DNA from: JAJECS01 sp965198185
GTDB taxonomy: Bacteria; Chloroflexota; UBA11872
DNA: 64,000 nucleotides
Reading direction: 5' to 3'
Assembly (NCBI GenBank): GCA_965198185.1
Contig: CBDAOU010000002.1
Location: forward strand, 1,798,001 to 1,862,000
Numbering within the stretch: the stretch's first letter is position 1; every line of letters starts with the position of its first letter. Positions 16,122 to 24,394 of the stretch are shown here, one piece after another. The notes beneath the pieces were generated by a model that saw only the letters and a list, made by a program, of their open reading frames with translations, was not told the origin of the DNA and did not search any database. Made by a program: the position numbers and the translations under genes.

Positions 16122-17093
16122 CTACGTTCGTTCGAGGAATACCCGAATGATGCGGCCATCGGTTCGGACCGTGACGCTGCCGGCAAGATCGGTGCGAAAT
16201 ACAGCCGCGTCGCGAGTGCGGAGCCGGCCAAGCGCACGATCTCGGGGGTGGTCGAACGCGTTGTAGCGTCCGGCTGACACGACGGCAATCTGAGGCTCGA
16301 CCACATCCAGGAACTCACCGGTCGACGAGCTGTTCGAGCCGTGGTGCGGCACTTTGAGCACGTCGACACGCCCCAAGACGCCGGACGCCAGGAGATCCCG
16401 CTCGGCCGACGCCTCGATGTCTCCCGTCAACAGGATCGCCGAGGTCTGATAGGCCAGATGCAGCACGATCGACCGATTGTTGTCATCGTCCGGCCCGGGC
16501 TCGGGCGGGTTGAGCACGCTGAGTTCCACCTGCGGGTGCCAGGGCAACACATCCTCTCGTTCGACTCGCTGAATCGGGATGCCGGCTTCGCGAGCCAGGT
16601 CCATCACCTCGCGCATCACCGGGTGGCTCAGGTCGTCATCGGCGTGAACGATGGTCCCGACCACGAACTCGCTCATGATGGTCGGCGCGCCGCCGATGTG
16701 ATCGGCATCCGAGTGGGTGAGGACCAGGTAGTCGATGCGGTCCACGCCCAACCGACGCAGGTGGGGCACGACCGACGCGCCGGCGGTTTGCGCATCGGGT
16801 CCCGCGTCCACCAGCATGGTCGCGTCGCCGAGCCGCGTCAGCAGGGCATCACCCTGGCCGACATCCAGCGCGCGCAACTCCAGCTCGCCCGCCACGAGCG
16901 GCGGCAGCGCAGCGGATTCCGGCTGTGCCCGGATCACGCTGCCGAGCACGATGAGCAGCGCCGCCAGCAGCAACAGCGCCGCCAGACGGGGTCTCACGGT
17001 TGGACCAAGGGGCGGCAGCCCAAACTGGCGCAGGCGCCCACCGATCGCGCTGATCGCATGAGCGACTGCGGCGCTCAGCGCGATCAGCGGCAC
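16122..17093 (-). CDS. ComEC-type metallo-beta-lactamase domain protein
   Basis: A 323-residue protein equivalent to only the C-terminal part of ComEC/Rec2. One or two N-terminal hydrophobic segments (the clearest is LAALLLLAALLIVLGSVI) are followed by LDVGQGDALL, the opening signature of the ComEC hydrolase domain. Metal motifs follow: LTHSDADHIGG (HxDxDH), LLTGDIE and VPHHGSNSSS. The OB-fold and multi-helix competence channel of full ComEC are missing, and an in-frame stop lies eight codons before the GTG start. It could be a stand-alone periplasmic or extracellular nuclease/hydrolase or a relic of comEC. It lies 121 bases downstream of proA on the same strand. Confidence 0.8.
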   Translation of the reverse strand: MPLIALSAAVAHAISAIGGRLRQFGLPPLGPTVRPRLAALLLLAALLIVLGSVIRAQPESAALPPLVAGELELRALDVGQGDALLTRLGDATMLVDAGPDAQTAGASVVPHLRRLGVDRIDYLVLTHSDADHIGGAPTIMSEFVVGTIVHADDDLSHPVMREVMDLAREAGIPIQRVEREDVLPWHPQVELSVLNPPEPGPDDDNNRSIVLHLAYQTSAILLTGDIEASAERDLLASGVLGRVDVLKVPHHGSNSSSTGEFLDVVEPQIAVVSAGRYNAFDHPRDRALGRLRTRDAAVFRTDLAGSVTVRTDGRIIRVFLERT

Positions 17094-17214
17094 GGGCGAG
17101 GGCTTCGCAGGATAGATTCAGGGGCTACGGGGCCGAATCGCGTTGCGCCAAGCGCCGAGCTGAAATGCGCGCCGGCTCCGCGAACCGGTTGCCTCAGACG
17201 CCGACCGCAGACCG

Positions 17215-18456
17215 TCAGAGGGGACGCACGTGCCCATCACCGCGCACGACCCACTTATAGGTGGTCAGCTCGCGCAAGCCCATCGGCCCGCGGGCGTGAA
17301 GCTTCTGGGTGCTGATGCCAACCTCGGCGCCGAGCCCAAACTCGCCGCCGTCCGTGAACTGCGTGGACGCATTCACGTAAACCACGGCAGCGTCAACTTC
17401 GTCGAGAAAGCGCTCCGCATGCGCCAGCGTACTCGTCACGATGGCCTCCGAATGGCTGGACCCGTGCGTGTGGATATGGCCCAGCGCCTCCTCCAGACCG
17501 TTCACGACGACCACCGACATGCGCAGGCCGAGCCACTCGGTGTCCAGGTCCCCATCCGCCAGCCCCACCACCTGTCCCGTTTCCGCCAGGAGCGTCGACG
17601 CTTCGGCGTCGGCGTGCATCTCAACGCCCTTTTCGGCCAGGGCTCGCCCGATGGCCGGCAAGAATTCGGACGCCACGGCCCGGTCGACGAGAAGGGTGTC
17701 CAACGCGTTGCAGATCGACGGCCGCCGGGTCTTGGCATTCGCCACAATGCGCTCGGCCGCCGACAGATCGGCGCCCGCATCGACAAAGGTGTGGCACACA
17801 CCCCAGCCGGTCTCGAGCACAGGCACCGAGGCCGTCTCGGTGACAAACTCAATCAGGCCGGCGCCGCCGCGAGGCACGGCGACGTCCACACCGGGTCGCG
17901 CCTGCAACAGCTCGCGCACCAATTGACGGTCGGGATTGGTGATCGCCTGGATCGCATCCGCCGGCACCCCGGCCGCGCGCAGCGCCTCGCGCGCCAAGCG
18001 GACCAGCGCGCCGGTGCTGTGCTGGGACTCGCGACCGCCGCGCAGAATCACGGCGTTCCCGGCCTTCAGGCCCAGGGCCGAGATGTCGATTGCCACGTTT
18101 GGACGCGATTCGAACACCGCCGCGATCACCCCGAGCGGCACACGCCGGCGGGCAACCTCGAGACCATTCGGCAGCCGACGCGCATCCACCGACTCGCCGA
18201 CCGGGTCGGGAAGGCCAACAACCGTACCCAGCGTGTCGGCGATCGCATCGATCCGCGCCGGTGTGAGCGACAGACGGTCGATGAAGGCCTCGTCGCGGCC
18301 GCCGGCGCGCGCCTGCGCAACATCGTCGGCGTTAGCCGCCAGCACGTCGTTTTGTTCAGCACGGAGCGCCGCCGCCATCGCTTCAAGCGCGCGGTTCTTG
18401 GCGTCGCCGTCCAGCCTCGCAACCTCACGCGCGGCCCGTTGTGCTGCCGCCACCAT
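17215..18456 (-). CDS. proA: Gamma-glutamyl phosphate reductase
   Basis: A 413-residue ProA, which reduces gamma-glutamyl phosphate with NADPH to glutamate semialdehyde in proline synthesis. Its N-terminus (AAREVARLDGDAKNRAL) and NVAIDISALGLKAGNAVILRGG are diagnostic. The catalytic Cys lies in RRPSICNALDTLLVD, the ProA form of the aldehyde-dehydrogenase active site, and the ending GLRELTTYKWVVRGDGHVR is typical. Length is normal. It follows proB on the same strand with a 68-base gap, so the first two steps of proline synthesis are paired; no proC is in view. Confidence 0.96.
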   Translation of the reverse strand: MVAAAQRAAREVARLDGDAKNRALEAMAAALRAEQNDVLAANADDVAQARAGGRDEAFIDRLSLTPARIDAIADTLGTVVGLPDPVGESVDARRLPNGLEVARRRVPLGVIAAVFESRPNVAIDISALGLKAGNAVILRGGRESQHSTGALVRLAREALRAAGVPADAIQAITNPDRQLVRELLQARPGVDVAVPRGGAGLIEFVTETASVPVLETGWGVCHTFVDAGADLSAAERIVANAKTRRPSICNALDTLLVDRAVASEFLPAIGRALAEKGVEMHADAEASTLLAETGQVVGLADGDLDTEWLGLRMSVVVVNGLEEALGHIHTHGSSHSEAIVTSTLAHAERFLDEVDAAVVYVNASTQFTDGGEFGLGAEVGISTQKLHARGPMGLRELTTYKWVVRGDGHVRPL

Positions 18457-18524
18457 GTCGGGGACGCTCGGTCGGACGGTGGTTGGCGTGTCAGTTGCGG
18501 TGATGGCGATCTCCTCGATCCAAT

Positions 18525-19631
18525 CTAGGCACTGTCGAGCAACACCAGATTGTTGCGATGCACGACCCCCGCGCCGTGGTCGTAGCCAAGGATTGACTCG
18601 ATCAGGTGCGACGGCTGACCCAAGATTCGCACCAAGTCGTGCGAGGCATAGTTTACTAGGCCGCGGGCGAAGACCTGCTGGTCGGGACCGGCCACGGCCA
18701 CGACATCGCCCCGGATGAAGTCGCCGTCCACGGCCTCGATGCCCGCGGGGAGCAGGCTGCTCCCGGCATCGGTGAGCGCGCTCCTGGCCCCCTTGTCGAC
18801 GCGCAAGGTCCCGCGCTCGGTGGCGGCGGAGCTGAGCCAGCGGGCCCAGCTATTTCGGGCCGCCCTTCGGGGTGCGAAGCGCGTGCCGATGCTCTCTCCG
18901 GCAGCGACGCGCCGAAGGACGTCAGGCACAGTCCCGCCCGCGACGACGACCTCGATGCCGTCGGAGCTGGCCTGGCGCGCCGCCTCGACCTTCGAGCGAA
19001 CGCCGCCGGAGCCGCCGGTCCCGGTCGCTCCCGCCGCGTTGGCCAGCAGGTCATCCGTCATTTCATGCCCATCCCGAATCAGCTCCGCGTCGGGTCGGCG
19101 CCGTGGATCGCCCGTATAGAGGCCGGCAGTTGACGTGAGCAGGATCAAGGTGTCGGCGTCGACGAGCTGCGCGATGAGGGCCGACAGGGGGTCGTTGTCG
19201 CCAAAGCGCAACTCCTCCGTGGCGACCACGTCGTTTTCGTTGGCGACGGGCAGCACGCCGTGGTCCAACAGACCGTTCAGGGCGTTGCGCGCATTCAGGA
19301 AGCCGTCGCGCGTGGTCAGGTCGGCGCGGGACAGGAGCGCCTGGGCCACGGTGATGCCGTGCGCCGCAAATGCCGCGCCGTAGCGGGCGATGAGCGGCGC
19401 CTGCCCCACGGCCGCCAAGACCTGGCGGGTGATGAGCTGATTGCCGCGCAGATGCAGCGTGGCGCGCCCCGCCGCCACGGCACCGGAGGTGACGAGCAGC
19501 ACCTCGACCTCGTCCTGCATGAGCGCCGCGATCTGGGCCGCAATCTGCTCGATGTAGGCCTCGTCAAGGCCGCTCGGCGTCGTGAGCAGCTGGGTGCCGC
19601 ACTTGACGACGATGCGCTTTCGACGAGGCAT
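18525..19631 (-). CDS. proB: Glutamate 5-kinase with PUA domain
   Basis: A 368-residue ProB that phosphorylates glutamate at the gamma carboxyl. The amino-acid kinase domain opens RIVVKCGTQLL (Cys in place of the usual Gly or Ser of VKxGS), includes LLVTSGAVAAGR, NENDVVATEELRFGDND and TGGSGGVRSKVEAA; a C-terminal PUA domain begins near GTLRVDKGA. ATG at 19631 starts right at the conserved MPRRKRIVVK. The frame runs open to 19838, but that extension overlaps the divergent EF-G2 gene and is not conserved sequence. ProB is normally feedback-inhibited by proline. Confidence 0.95.
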   Translation of the reverse strand: MPRRKRIVVKCGTQLLTTPSGLDEAYIEQIAAQIAALMQDEVEVLLVTSGAVAAGRATLHLRGNQLITRQVLAAVGQAPLIARYGAAFAAHGITVAQALLSRADLTTRDGFLNARNALNGLLDHGVLPVANENDVVATEELRFGDNDPLSALIAQLVDADTLILLTSTAGLYTGDPRRRPDAELIRDGHEMTDDLLANAAGATGTGGSGGVRSKVEAARQASSDGIEVVVAGGTVPDVLRRVAAGESIGTRFAPRRAARNSWARWLSSAATERGTLRVDKGARSALTDAGSSLLPAGIEAVDGDFIRGDVVAVAGPDQQVFARGLVNYASHDLVRILGQPSHLIESILGYDHGAGVVHRNNLVLLDSA

Positions 19632-19690
19632 GGTGGCTGGGATTCCGATCCGACGAGCCGCTCGGCTGCGTGATTGTAGGGAGTCGCCGA

Positions 19691-19696
19691 TATAAT
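19691..19696 (+). promoter_or_regulatory. Probable -10 element (TATAAT) for the EF-G2 gene
   Basis: TATAATGG lies 57 bases before the EF-G2 ATG and is one of four similar TA(T/G)AAT elements in front of genes in this window. No good -35 box is seen at 16-18 bases. Confidence 0.5.
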
Positions 19697-19752
19697 GGCG
19701 TCCCCCCGCGCCCACGCGCCTCGGCGCGCATAGCCCCAAGGAACACACGGTC

Positions 19753-21816
19753 ATGGATCGGGACAACAGCGATGCGATCCGGAACGTGGCGTTCGTGGCG
19801 CACAGCGGCGCCGGCAAGACCTCCCTCACCGAGGCCATGGCCTATGTGACCGGGCAGTCTTCGCGCCTCGGGCGAGTGGAAGAAGGCAACACCATCTCCG
19901 ATTTCGACCCTGATGAGGTGGACCGGGGCATGTCCATCAATTTGGCCGTTGTGCCATGCGACTGGCGCGGCGCCACGATCAACGTCATCGATACGCCCGG
20001 ATATCCGGACTTCGTTGGCGACGTGGTCTCAGGTCTGCGGGCGGCGGATGCGGCGATCGTCGTGGTCGACGCCACTGCCGGCATTGAGGTCGGTACCGAA
20101 ATCGTGTGGCGCCTCGTGGAACGGCAGGATCGACCTCGGCTCGTGGTCGTCAATCGCATGGACCGCGAGAACGTGAGCTGGGAAAACGTCGTCCAAGAGC
20201 TGCGTGACAAGTTCGGCGCGGCCATCGCCCCCATCCAAATCCCGCTGGGCGACGCTCCGGCGTTCGACGGCGTGATCGATCTCCTGGACGGCACGGCGCG
20301 CGCATTCACCGACGGCGGCAGTGAGCCGGTTCCCGTGCCCGACGCGCTGAGCGAGACCCTGGAAGCCGCGCGCGAGGAGCTGACCGACGCCGTGGCCGCC
20401 ACGGACGACGACCTGCTCGAGAAATACCTCGAAGAGGAAGAGATCGAACGCGAGGAGATCGAGCGCGCGCTCCGGGCCGGGGTGCGCAACGGCGAGATCT
20501 ACCCCGTCGTGTTCACGGCCGCCACGGCAACGCACGGCGTGCGCGAGTTGCTCGATGCCGTCACCACGCTGCTGCCGGCGCCGTCGGACCTGCCCGTCAT
20601 GACCGGCGAGAACGGCGCGACCCTCGACGTCAGGAGCGACGGGCCGATCGTGGCGCAAGTGTTCAAGACCCTGGCCGATCCCTTTGTGGGAAAGGTGTCC
20701 CTGCTGCGCGTCTACACCGGGACGATCCCCGGGGATATCGAGCTGCACAACCAGACCAGCGGCCGCAACGAGCGGCTCTCCGGCTTTCAATACCCCGCGG
20801 GCAAGGGCGGCCACCAAACGGGAACCGTCGTCGCGGGCGACATCGCGTTTGTCACCAAGCTGGAAAACGTGGCGACCGGCGACACGCTGGCGTCCGGCGG
20901 CTCAACGCACACGATGGGCGCGCTCGAAATGCCCACGCCGCTGTTCGAGGCCGCCATCACGCCGGCGACGCAAGCCGATCTGGACAAGATGGGCCAGGTG
21001 CTCGCACGCATCGCCGAGGAGGACCCGTCGTTGCGCGTGGGGCGCGACGACCAGACCCGCGAAACCATCCTGGCCGGACTCGGCGAGTCGCACGTGCAGA
21101 TCAGCCTCGAGCGCGTGCGCCGCAAGTTCAACGTCAACCTGCTGGCGAACGTGCCGCGGGTGGCCTATCTCGAAACCATTCGCAAGACCGTGAACGCGCA
21201 CGGGCGGCACAAGCGGCAATCAGGCGGTCGGGGACAGTTTGGCGACGTGCATATCGAGTTCTCGCCGCTGCCTCGGGGATCGGGCTTTGAGTTCGAGGAC
21301 CGCATCAAGGGCGGTTCCATACCGAGGCAGTACCTGCCGGCGGTGGAGAAGGGGCTCGTCGAGTGCTTTGCCAAGGGCGCGCTGGCGGGCTTTCCCGTGG
21401 TGGACCTCAAGGCCGCGGCATTCGACGGGCAGTATCACGACGTTGACTCGTCCGACGAGGCCTTCCGCAACGCCGCCCGGCTGGCGGTGGAGAATGGCTA
21501 CCCGCAGGCCGCGCCCGTGATCCTGGAGCCGATCGTCAAGCTCGCCATCGAGATTCCCGACCTCAATACCGGTGACGTAATCGGCGATATCAGCGCGCGG
21601 CGGGGGCACGTGCTGGGCATGAATCCCGCCGACTACGAGGGCGCCACGATCGTGGAGGTCGAGGCGCCCAAGGCGGAGGTGCAGCGCTACGCCACGGACT
21701 TACGTTCGATCACGCAAGGGCGCGGCCAGTTCACCAGCAGCTTCGTTCGCTACCAGGAAGTGCCGCCGCACGTGCAGGAGCGCCTCGTCGCCGAGGCCGC
21801 CGCCGAGCGCGGCTAG
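19753..21816 (+). CDS. Elongation factor G-like GTPase (EF-G2/FusA2 type)
   Basis: A 687-residue translational GTPase with EF-G domain order. G1 is AHSGAGKT at 16-23, G3 DTPG at 80-83 and G4 NRMD at 134-137. The P-loop AHSGAGKT and switch I RGMSIN, with Ser61 where canonical EF-G has Thr, mark the EF-G2/FusA2 subgroup rather than the main elongation factor. Domain IV carries QSGGRGQFGDVHIEFSPL. Subgroup members are present alongside true EF-G and may act in ribosome recycling or stress, which is inference. It is divergent from proB and eight bases upstream of the M42 gene. No S7/S12/EF-Tu genes are near, as expected for an accessory copy. Confidence 0.88.
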   Translation: MDRDNSDAIRNVAFVAHSGAGKTSLTEAMAYVTGQSSRLGRVEEGNTISDFDPDEVDRGMSINLAVVPCDWRGATINVIDTPGYPDFVGDVVSGLRAADAAIVVVDATAGIEVGTEIVWRLVERQDRPRLVVVNRMDRENVSWENVVQELRDKFGAAIAPIQIPLGDAPAFDGVIDLLDGTARAFTDGGSEPVPVPDALSETLEAAREELTDAVAATDDDLLEKYLEEEEIEREEIERALRAGVRNGEIYPVVFTAATATHGVRELLDAVTTLLPAPSDLPVMTGENGATLDVRSDGPIVAQVFKTLADPFVGKVSLLRVYTGTIPGDIELHNQTSGRNERLSGFQYPAGKGGHQTGTVVAGDIAFVTKLENVATGDTLASGGSTHTMGALEMPTPLFEAAITPATQADLDKMGQVLARIAEEDPSLRVGRDDQTRETILAGLGESHVQISLERVRRKFNVNLLANVPRVAYLETIRKTVNAHGRHKRQSGGRGQFGDVHIEFSPLPRGSGFEFEDRIKGGSIPRQYLPAVEKGLVECFAKGALAGFPVVDLKAAAFDGQYHDVDSSDEAFRNAARLAVENGYPQAAPVILEPIVKLAIEIPDLNTGDVIGDISARRGHVLGMNPADYEGATIVEVEAPKAEVQRYATDLRSITQGRGQFTSSFVRYQEVPPHVQERLVAEAAAERG

Positions 21817-21823
21817 CGTCACG

Positions 21824-22882
21824 GTGGACGCCGCGGGCCGCGAGTTCCTGCAACGGTTGATCGACGCGCCGAGTCCGTCCGGCTACGAGCAGGCCGTGCG
21901 CCGCGTCTGGCGCGAGACGGTCGCGACATTCGCGGACGATGTGCGCAGCGACGTTCACGGCAACGTCATCGCCAGCCGCAATCCCAGCGGCAGCCCGCGT
22001 CTGATGTTCGCCGGCCACTGCGATGAGTTGGGCCTGCAGATCAACTACATCTCGGACAAGGGCTATCTCTATTTCAACACCATCGGCGGACACGATCCGA
22101 GCCTGATCTCCGGGCGGCGCGTGATCATCCACGCGCAGGACGGCCCCGTGCGCGGGGTGACGGGACGGCGGGCGGTGCACCTGACGCCTCGCGGCGAGCG
22201 CGGCAAGGAGCAAAAGGTCGAGGACATCTGGATCGACATTGGCGTGAGCGACAAGGCCGAGGCCGAAGCGCTGGTGCGCGTGGGCGACGCCGTGACCTAT
22301 GAGTTGGGCATGCAGCCGCTGCGCAACGGGCTGGCGGTGTCTCGGGCGTTCGACAACAAGATCGGCGCCTGGGTGGTGGCCGAGGCCCTGCGGCGCATCG
22401 ACGCGGCCGCCTGCGCGGCGGAGGTGGTATCCGTGGCCACGGTGCAGGAAGAACTCGGCCTGCGCGGCGCCACGACGAGCACGTTCGGGATCGACCCGCT
22501 GGTCGGCGTCGCGGTGGACGTGACCCACGCCACCGATCACCCCAACGTCAACAAGGTCACCGCCGGCGACGTGAGCCTGGACGGCGGTCCCGTGATCACC
22601 CGCGGCGCCAACGTGAATCCCGTGGTGGAGCGGCTGCTGATGGAGAGCGCCGAGGCGCTCGGGATGGACATCCAGGTGGAAGCCGAGCCCCGCGGAACCG
22701 GCACCGACGCCAACGCCATGCAGCTCTCGCGGGCCGGCGTGGCCACCGGTCTGGTGAGCGTGCCGCTGCGCTACATGCACACGCCGTCGGAGATCATCTC
22801 GCTCGATGTCGCGGACCAGGCCGCCGACCTGCTGGCCGAGTTCGCCCAGCGGCTGACGCCGGAGATGGATTTCACGCCCTAG
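21824..22882 (+). CDS. M42 family metallopeptidase (glutamyl aminopeptidase/FrvX type)
   Basis: A 352-residue dinuclear metal aminopeptidase. Ligands stand in family order: AGHCDELG (His, Asp), AFDNKIGA (bridging Asp), VQEELGLRGA (catalytic and metal Glu), VDVTHA (Asp) and RYMHTPSE (His). Length and the central PDZ-like insertion fit PepA, FrvX and TET peptidases, which assemble into large hollow particles in the cytoplasm. GTG at 21824 starts eight bases after the EF-G2 stop, so the two are likely co-transcribed. It would finish the breakdown of small peptides. Confidence 0.92.
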   Translation: MDAAGREFLQRLIDAPSPSGYEQAVRRVWRETVATFADDVRSDVHGNVIASRNPSGSPRLMFAGHCDELGLQINYISDKGYLYFNTIGGHDPSLISGRRVIIHAQDGPVRGVTGRRAVHLTPRGERGKEQKVEDIWIDIGVSDKAEAEALVRVGDAVTYELGMQPLRNGLAVSRAFDNKIGAWVVAEALRRIDAAACAAEVVSVATVQEELGLRGATTSTFGIDPLVGVAVDVTHATDHPNVNKVTAGDVSLDGGPVITRGANVNPVVERLLMESAEALGMDIQVEAEPRGTGTDANAMQLSRAGVATGLVSVPLRYMHTPSEIISLDVADQAADLLAEFAQRLTPEMDFTP

Positions 22883-22956
22883 CGCCGGTCGCTCAAGGCT
22901 TCGGCAGGCGCTCCTGGGGCGTCCTCGCCCGCGGGCACGCCCGGATCGCCCAACCT

Positions 22957-23044
22957 GTCACTCCGAGCGCAGCGAGGAGTCTCAGATGCACGACCCCGGC
23001 CGCAAGGTTGGCACCTTAGATTCCTCATTTATGTTCGGAATGAC
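22957..23044. repeat. Composite inverted repeat (GTCATTCCGA..GAGGAATCT type), copy 1
   Basis: A left arm at 22957-22982 (GTCACTCCGAGCG..GCGAGGAGTCT) and a right arm at 23018-23044 (AGATTCCTC..TTCGGAATGAC) face each other across a unique centre. The 88-base unit has the same layout as the copy at 28928-29017. It sits in the 310-base gap between the M42 gene and the toxin gene, which holds no gene. Confidence 0.75.
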
Positions 23045-23083
23045 GGTCAAGGTGCGCCATGGAACGGGAAGCGTGCCCGGTGC

Positions 23084-23160
23084 CCGGTGGCCCATGCTGC
23101 GCGCAGCATGGGGTATTCGCCTCCGGCCCATCCCACGCTGCACGCAGCGCGGGCCACCGG
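23084..23160. repeat. GC palindrome family, long form, copy 1
   Basis: Outer arms CCGGTGGCCC (23084-23093) and GGGCCACCGG (23151-23160) enclose two inner hairpins, one a perfect 22-base palindrome at 23091-23112 and one imperfect at 23132-23153. It ends 33 bases from the toxin stop. The same outer arms recur at 23945-23980 and 24257-24334 on the other side of the toxin-antitoxin pair. Confidence 0.8.
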
Positions 23161-23192
23161 ATGCAGGCCCACGGGTGCCCCGCCTCGCGGTA

Positions 23193-23612
23193 TCAGGCGC
23201 GAAGCAACTCGCGGAGCGCTTCGGTGGGGGTGAGCGCGGGGATGGGCGAACGGTCGAAGTCCCGGACGTTGCGCGTGACGATGTGCCGTGCGCCGCAGGC
23301 CCGTGCGGCGGCAACCTGCATGGCGTCCTCGAAGTCCCGCATCGGCAGCTCGGCCGCGTAACGCACCGCCCGCGTATCGGTCGCCGCGACCTCGACAAAG
23401 CGGGTCAACTCGACAATGAAGTCACGCGCGCTCGGGCCGCCGCGCGACGGCGCCACGAGATAGTAGAAGTTCGAGACGGTATGCCAGGCGATGAAGGCGC
23501 TCTCCCGGCCACGCTCGAGCCGATCCAGCAGTTCCGCGGCAGCGTCCGCGTGCGGGTGCCGATCCAGCGCGACGTCGATCAGGACGTCGGTGTCGAGAAG
23601 TATCAGAGGTAC
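23193..23612 (-). CDS. PIN-domain toxin, VapC-like, with no standard start codon
   Basis: The frame encodes a 139-residue PIN ribonuclease domain: LLDTDVLIDVAL with the first acidic residue, an acidic Glu in the middle, and MRDFEDAMQVAAARACGARHIVTRNVRDF with the later catalytic Asp residues. VapC toxins cleave tRNA or rRNA. Homologues would start at the codon that here reads GTA (23612-23610). An in-frame stop lies only eight codons further upstream, and the next ordinary start is GTG at 23456, which would remove the first acidic residue. Expression might use CTG at 23606 or ATA at 23603, or the toxin may be silenced. It overlaps the antitoxin gene by 10 bases. Confidence 0.7.
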   Translation of the reverse strand, partial: VPLILLDTDVLIDVALDRHPHADAAAELLDRLERGRESAFIAWHTVSNFYYLVAPSRGGPSARDFIVELTRFVEVAATDTRAVRYAAELPMRDFEDAMQVAAARACGARHIVTRNVRDFDRSPIPALTPTEALRELLRA

Positions 23613-23824
23613 TTTCGAGCCAGAGCCTCATGGCGGGGATCGTCGTGATCCGCCGCTTGCAGCCGGCCCCGCCAGCGCGCGGCGAAGGACGGCGCGCCTT
23701 CGTCCACGACCTCGCGCAGCCCTTGCTCGACGAGCGAGGACAGCGACACGCCGCGGGCGCGGGCATGCCGCTTGGCGGCGAGGATGACCTCGGCGTCAAC
23801 CGTGAGCGTGAGCTTGTTCTTCAT
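23603..23824 (-). CDS. Small antitoxin of a VapBC-type pair (DUF6364-like)
   Basis: A 73-residue protein beginning MKNKLTLTVDAEVILAAKRHA, the ribbon-helix-helix type start of DUF6364 antitoxins that precede PIN toxins; the C-terminal half should wrap the toxin. The stop lies inside the first codons of the toxin frame, as is normal for these pairs. The promoter region just upstream carries two GTATAC boxes spaced 20 bases apart, which suits autoregulation by a DNA-binding antitoxin. Confidence 0.78.
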   Translation of the reverse strand: MKNKLTLTVDAEVILAAKRHARARGVSLSSLVEQGLREVVDEGAPSFAARWRGRLQAADHDDPRHEALARKYL

Positions 23825-23843
23825 CGCTGCCTGTCGGAGGACC

Positions 23844-23869
23844 GTATACGCATAGTCCTACCAGTATAC
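23844..23869 (-). promoter_or_regulatory. Putative antitoxin operator: two GTATAC boxes 20 bp apart
   Basis: CGTATACG-like boxes at 23844-23849 and 23864-23869 are each palindromic and lie exactly two helical turns apart, 20-45 bases upstream of the antitoxin ATG. Ribbon-helix-helix dimers commonly bind paired sites of this spacing. Confidence 0.5.
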
Positions 23870-23944
23870 GTATTCCGAACGTCTCGCACCGGACCAAGTG
23901 CGCGGCGGCTCAGACTGCACCCGGCCTGGGAGACTTGCCCGCGG

Positions 23945-23980
23945 CCGGTGGCCCGCGCTGCGCGCAGCGCGGGCCACCGG
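23945..23980. repeat. GC palindrome family, compact copy (perfect 36-base palindrome)
   Basis: The 36 bases read identically on both strands, from CCGGTGGCCC to GGGCCACCGG with a GCGCTGCG/CGCAGCGC core. It is the short form of the elements at 23084-23160 and 24257-24334. It lies in a 570-base stretch (23825-24394) that holds the antitoxin promoter, this repeat family and a REP-like element but no gene I can support. Confidence 0.85.
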
Positions 23981-24256
23981 ACCTCTAGATTCCGGCCGTA
24001 TCAAGTACGCGGCAGGCTCTTCGCCGGAAAGACGGCGAAGAGGCTCACTGCATGGGGCAATCGGCGGACCCGACTGGGGAGCACCGCCGGGGTCGGGTGG
24101 ACTTGACATGCTGTCCGGCTTTGCCGGATTGGTCACACTGCGGCTGGTGTGGCCGGGGCTATGCTCGGGATGTGCCTTTCGCATGGATGAACGGCTTGAT
24201 GCGCTGCGCGGATGATTGCCGCCCAATGCCCGGGAGACCGGCGCGTGCGTAGATTG

Positions 24257-24334
24257 CCCGGTGGCCCCGGCTTTGCGCAGCCTGGGAGTCGCATCCCGGC
24301 CGGTCCCACGCTGCACGCAGCGCGGGCCACCGGG
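24257..24334. repeat. GC palindrome family, long form, copy 2
   Basis: Outer arms CCCGGTGGCCC (24257-24267) and GGGCCACCGGG (24324-24334) enclose inner half-palindromes, the same plan and nearly the same length as 23084-23160. Confidence 0.75.
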
Positions 24335-24364
24335 CGAGGGCGGGCTGCCGGACGCGCGCGGGCC

Positions 24365-24388
24365 GGGCGGTTCGCGAACCGCCCCTAC
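24365..24388. repeat. REP-like palindrome with CTAC end
   Basis: GGGCGGTTCGCGAACCGCCC is a perfect 20-base palindrome followed by CTAC. The identical 24 bases occur at 32108-32131 inside the restriction-modification gene. Confidence 0.85.
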
Positions 24389-24394
24389 GCCGGA

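Noticed and set aside
19632..19838. Extended N-terminus of glutamate 5-kinase
   Set aside because: The extra 69 codons overlap the divergent EF-G2 gene and its promoter, while the conserved protein begins at 19631.
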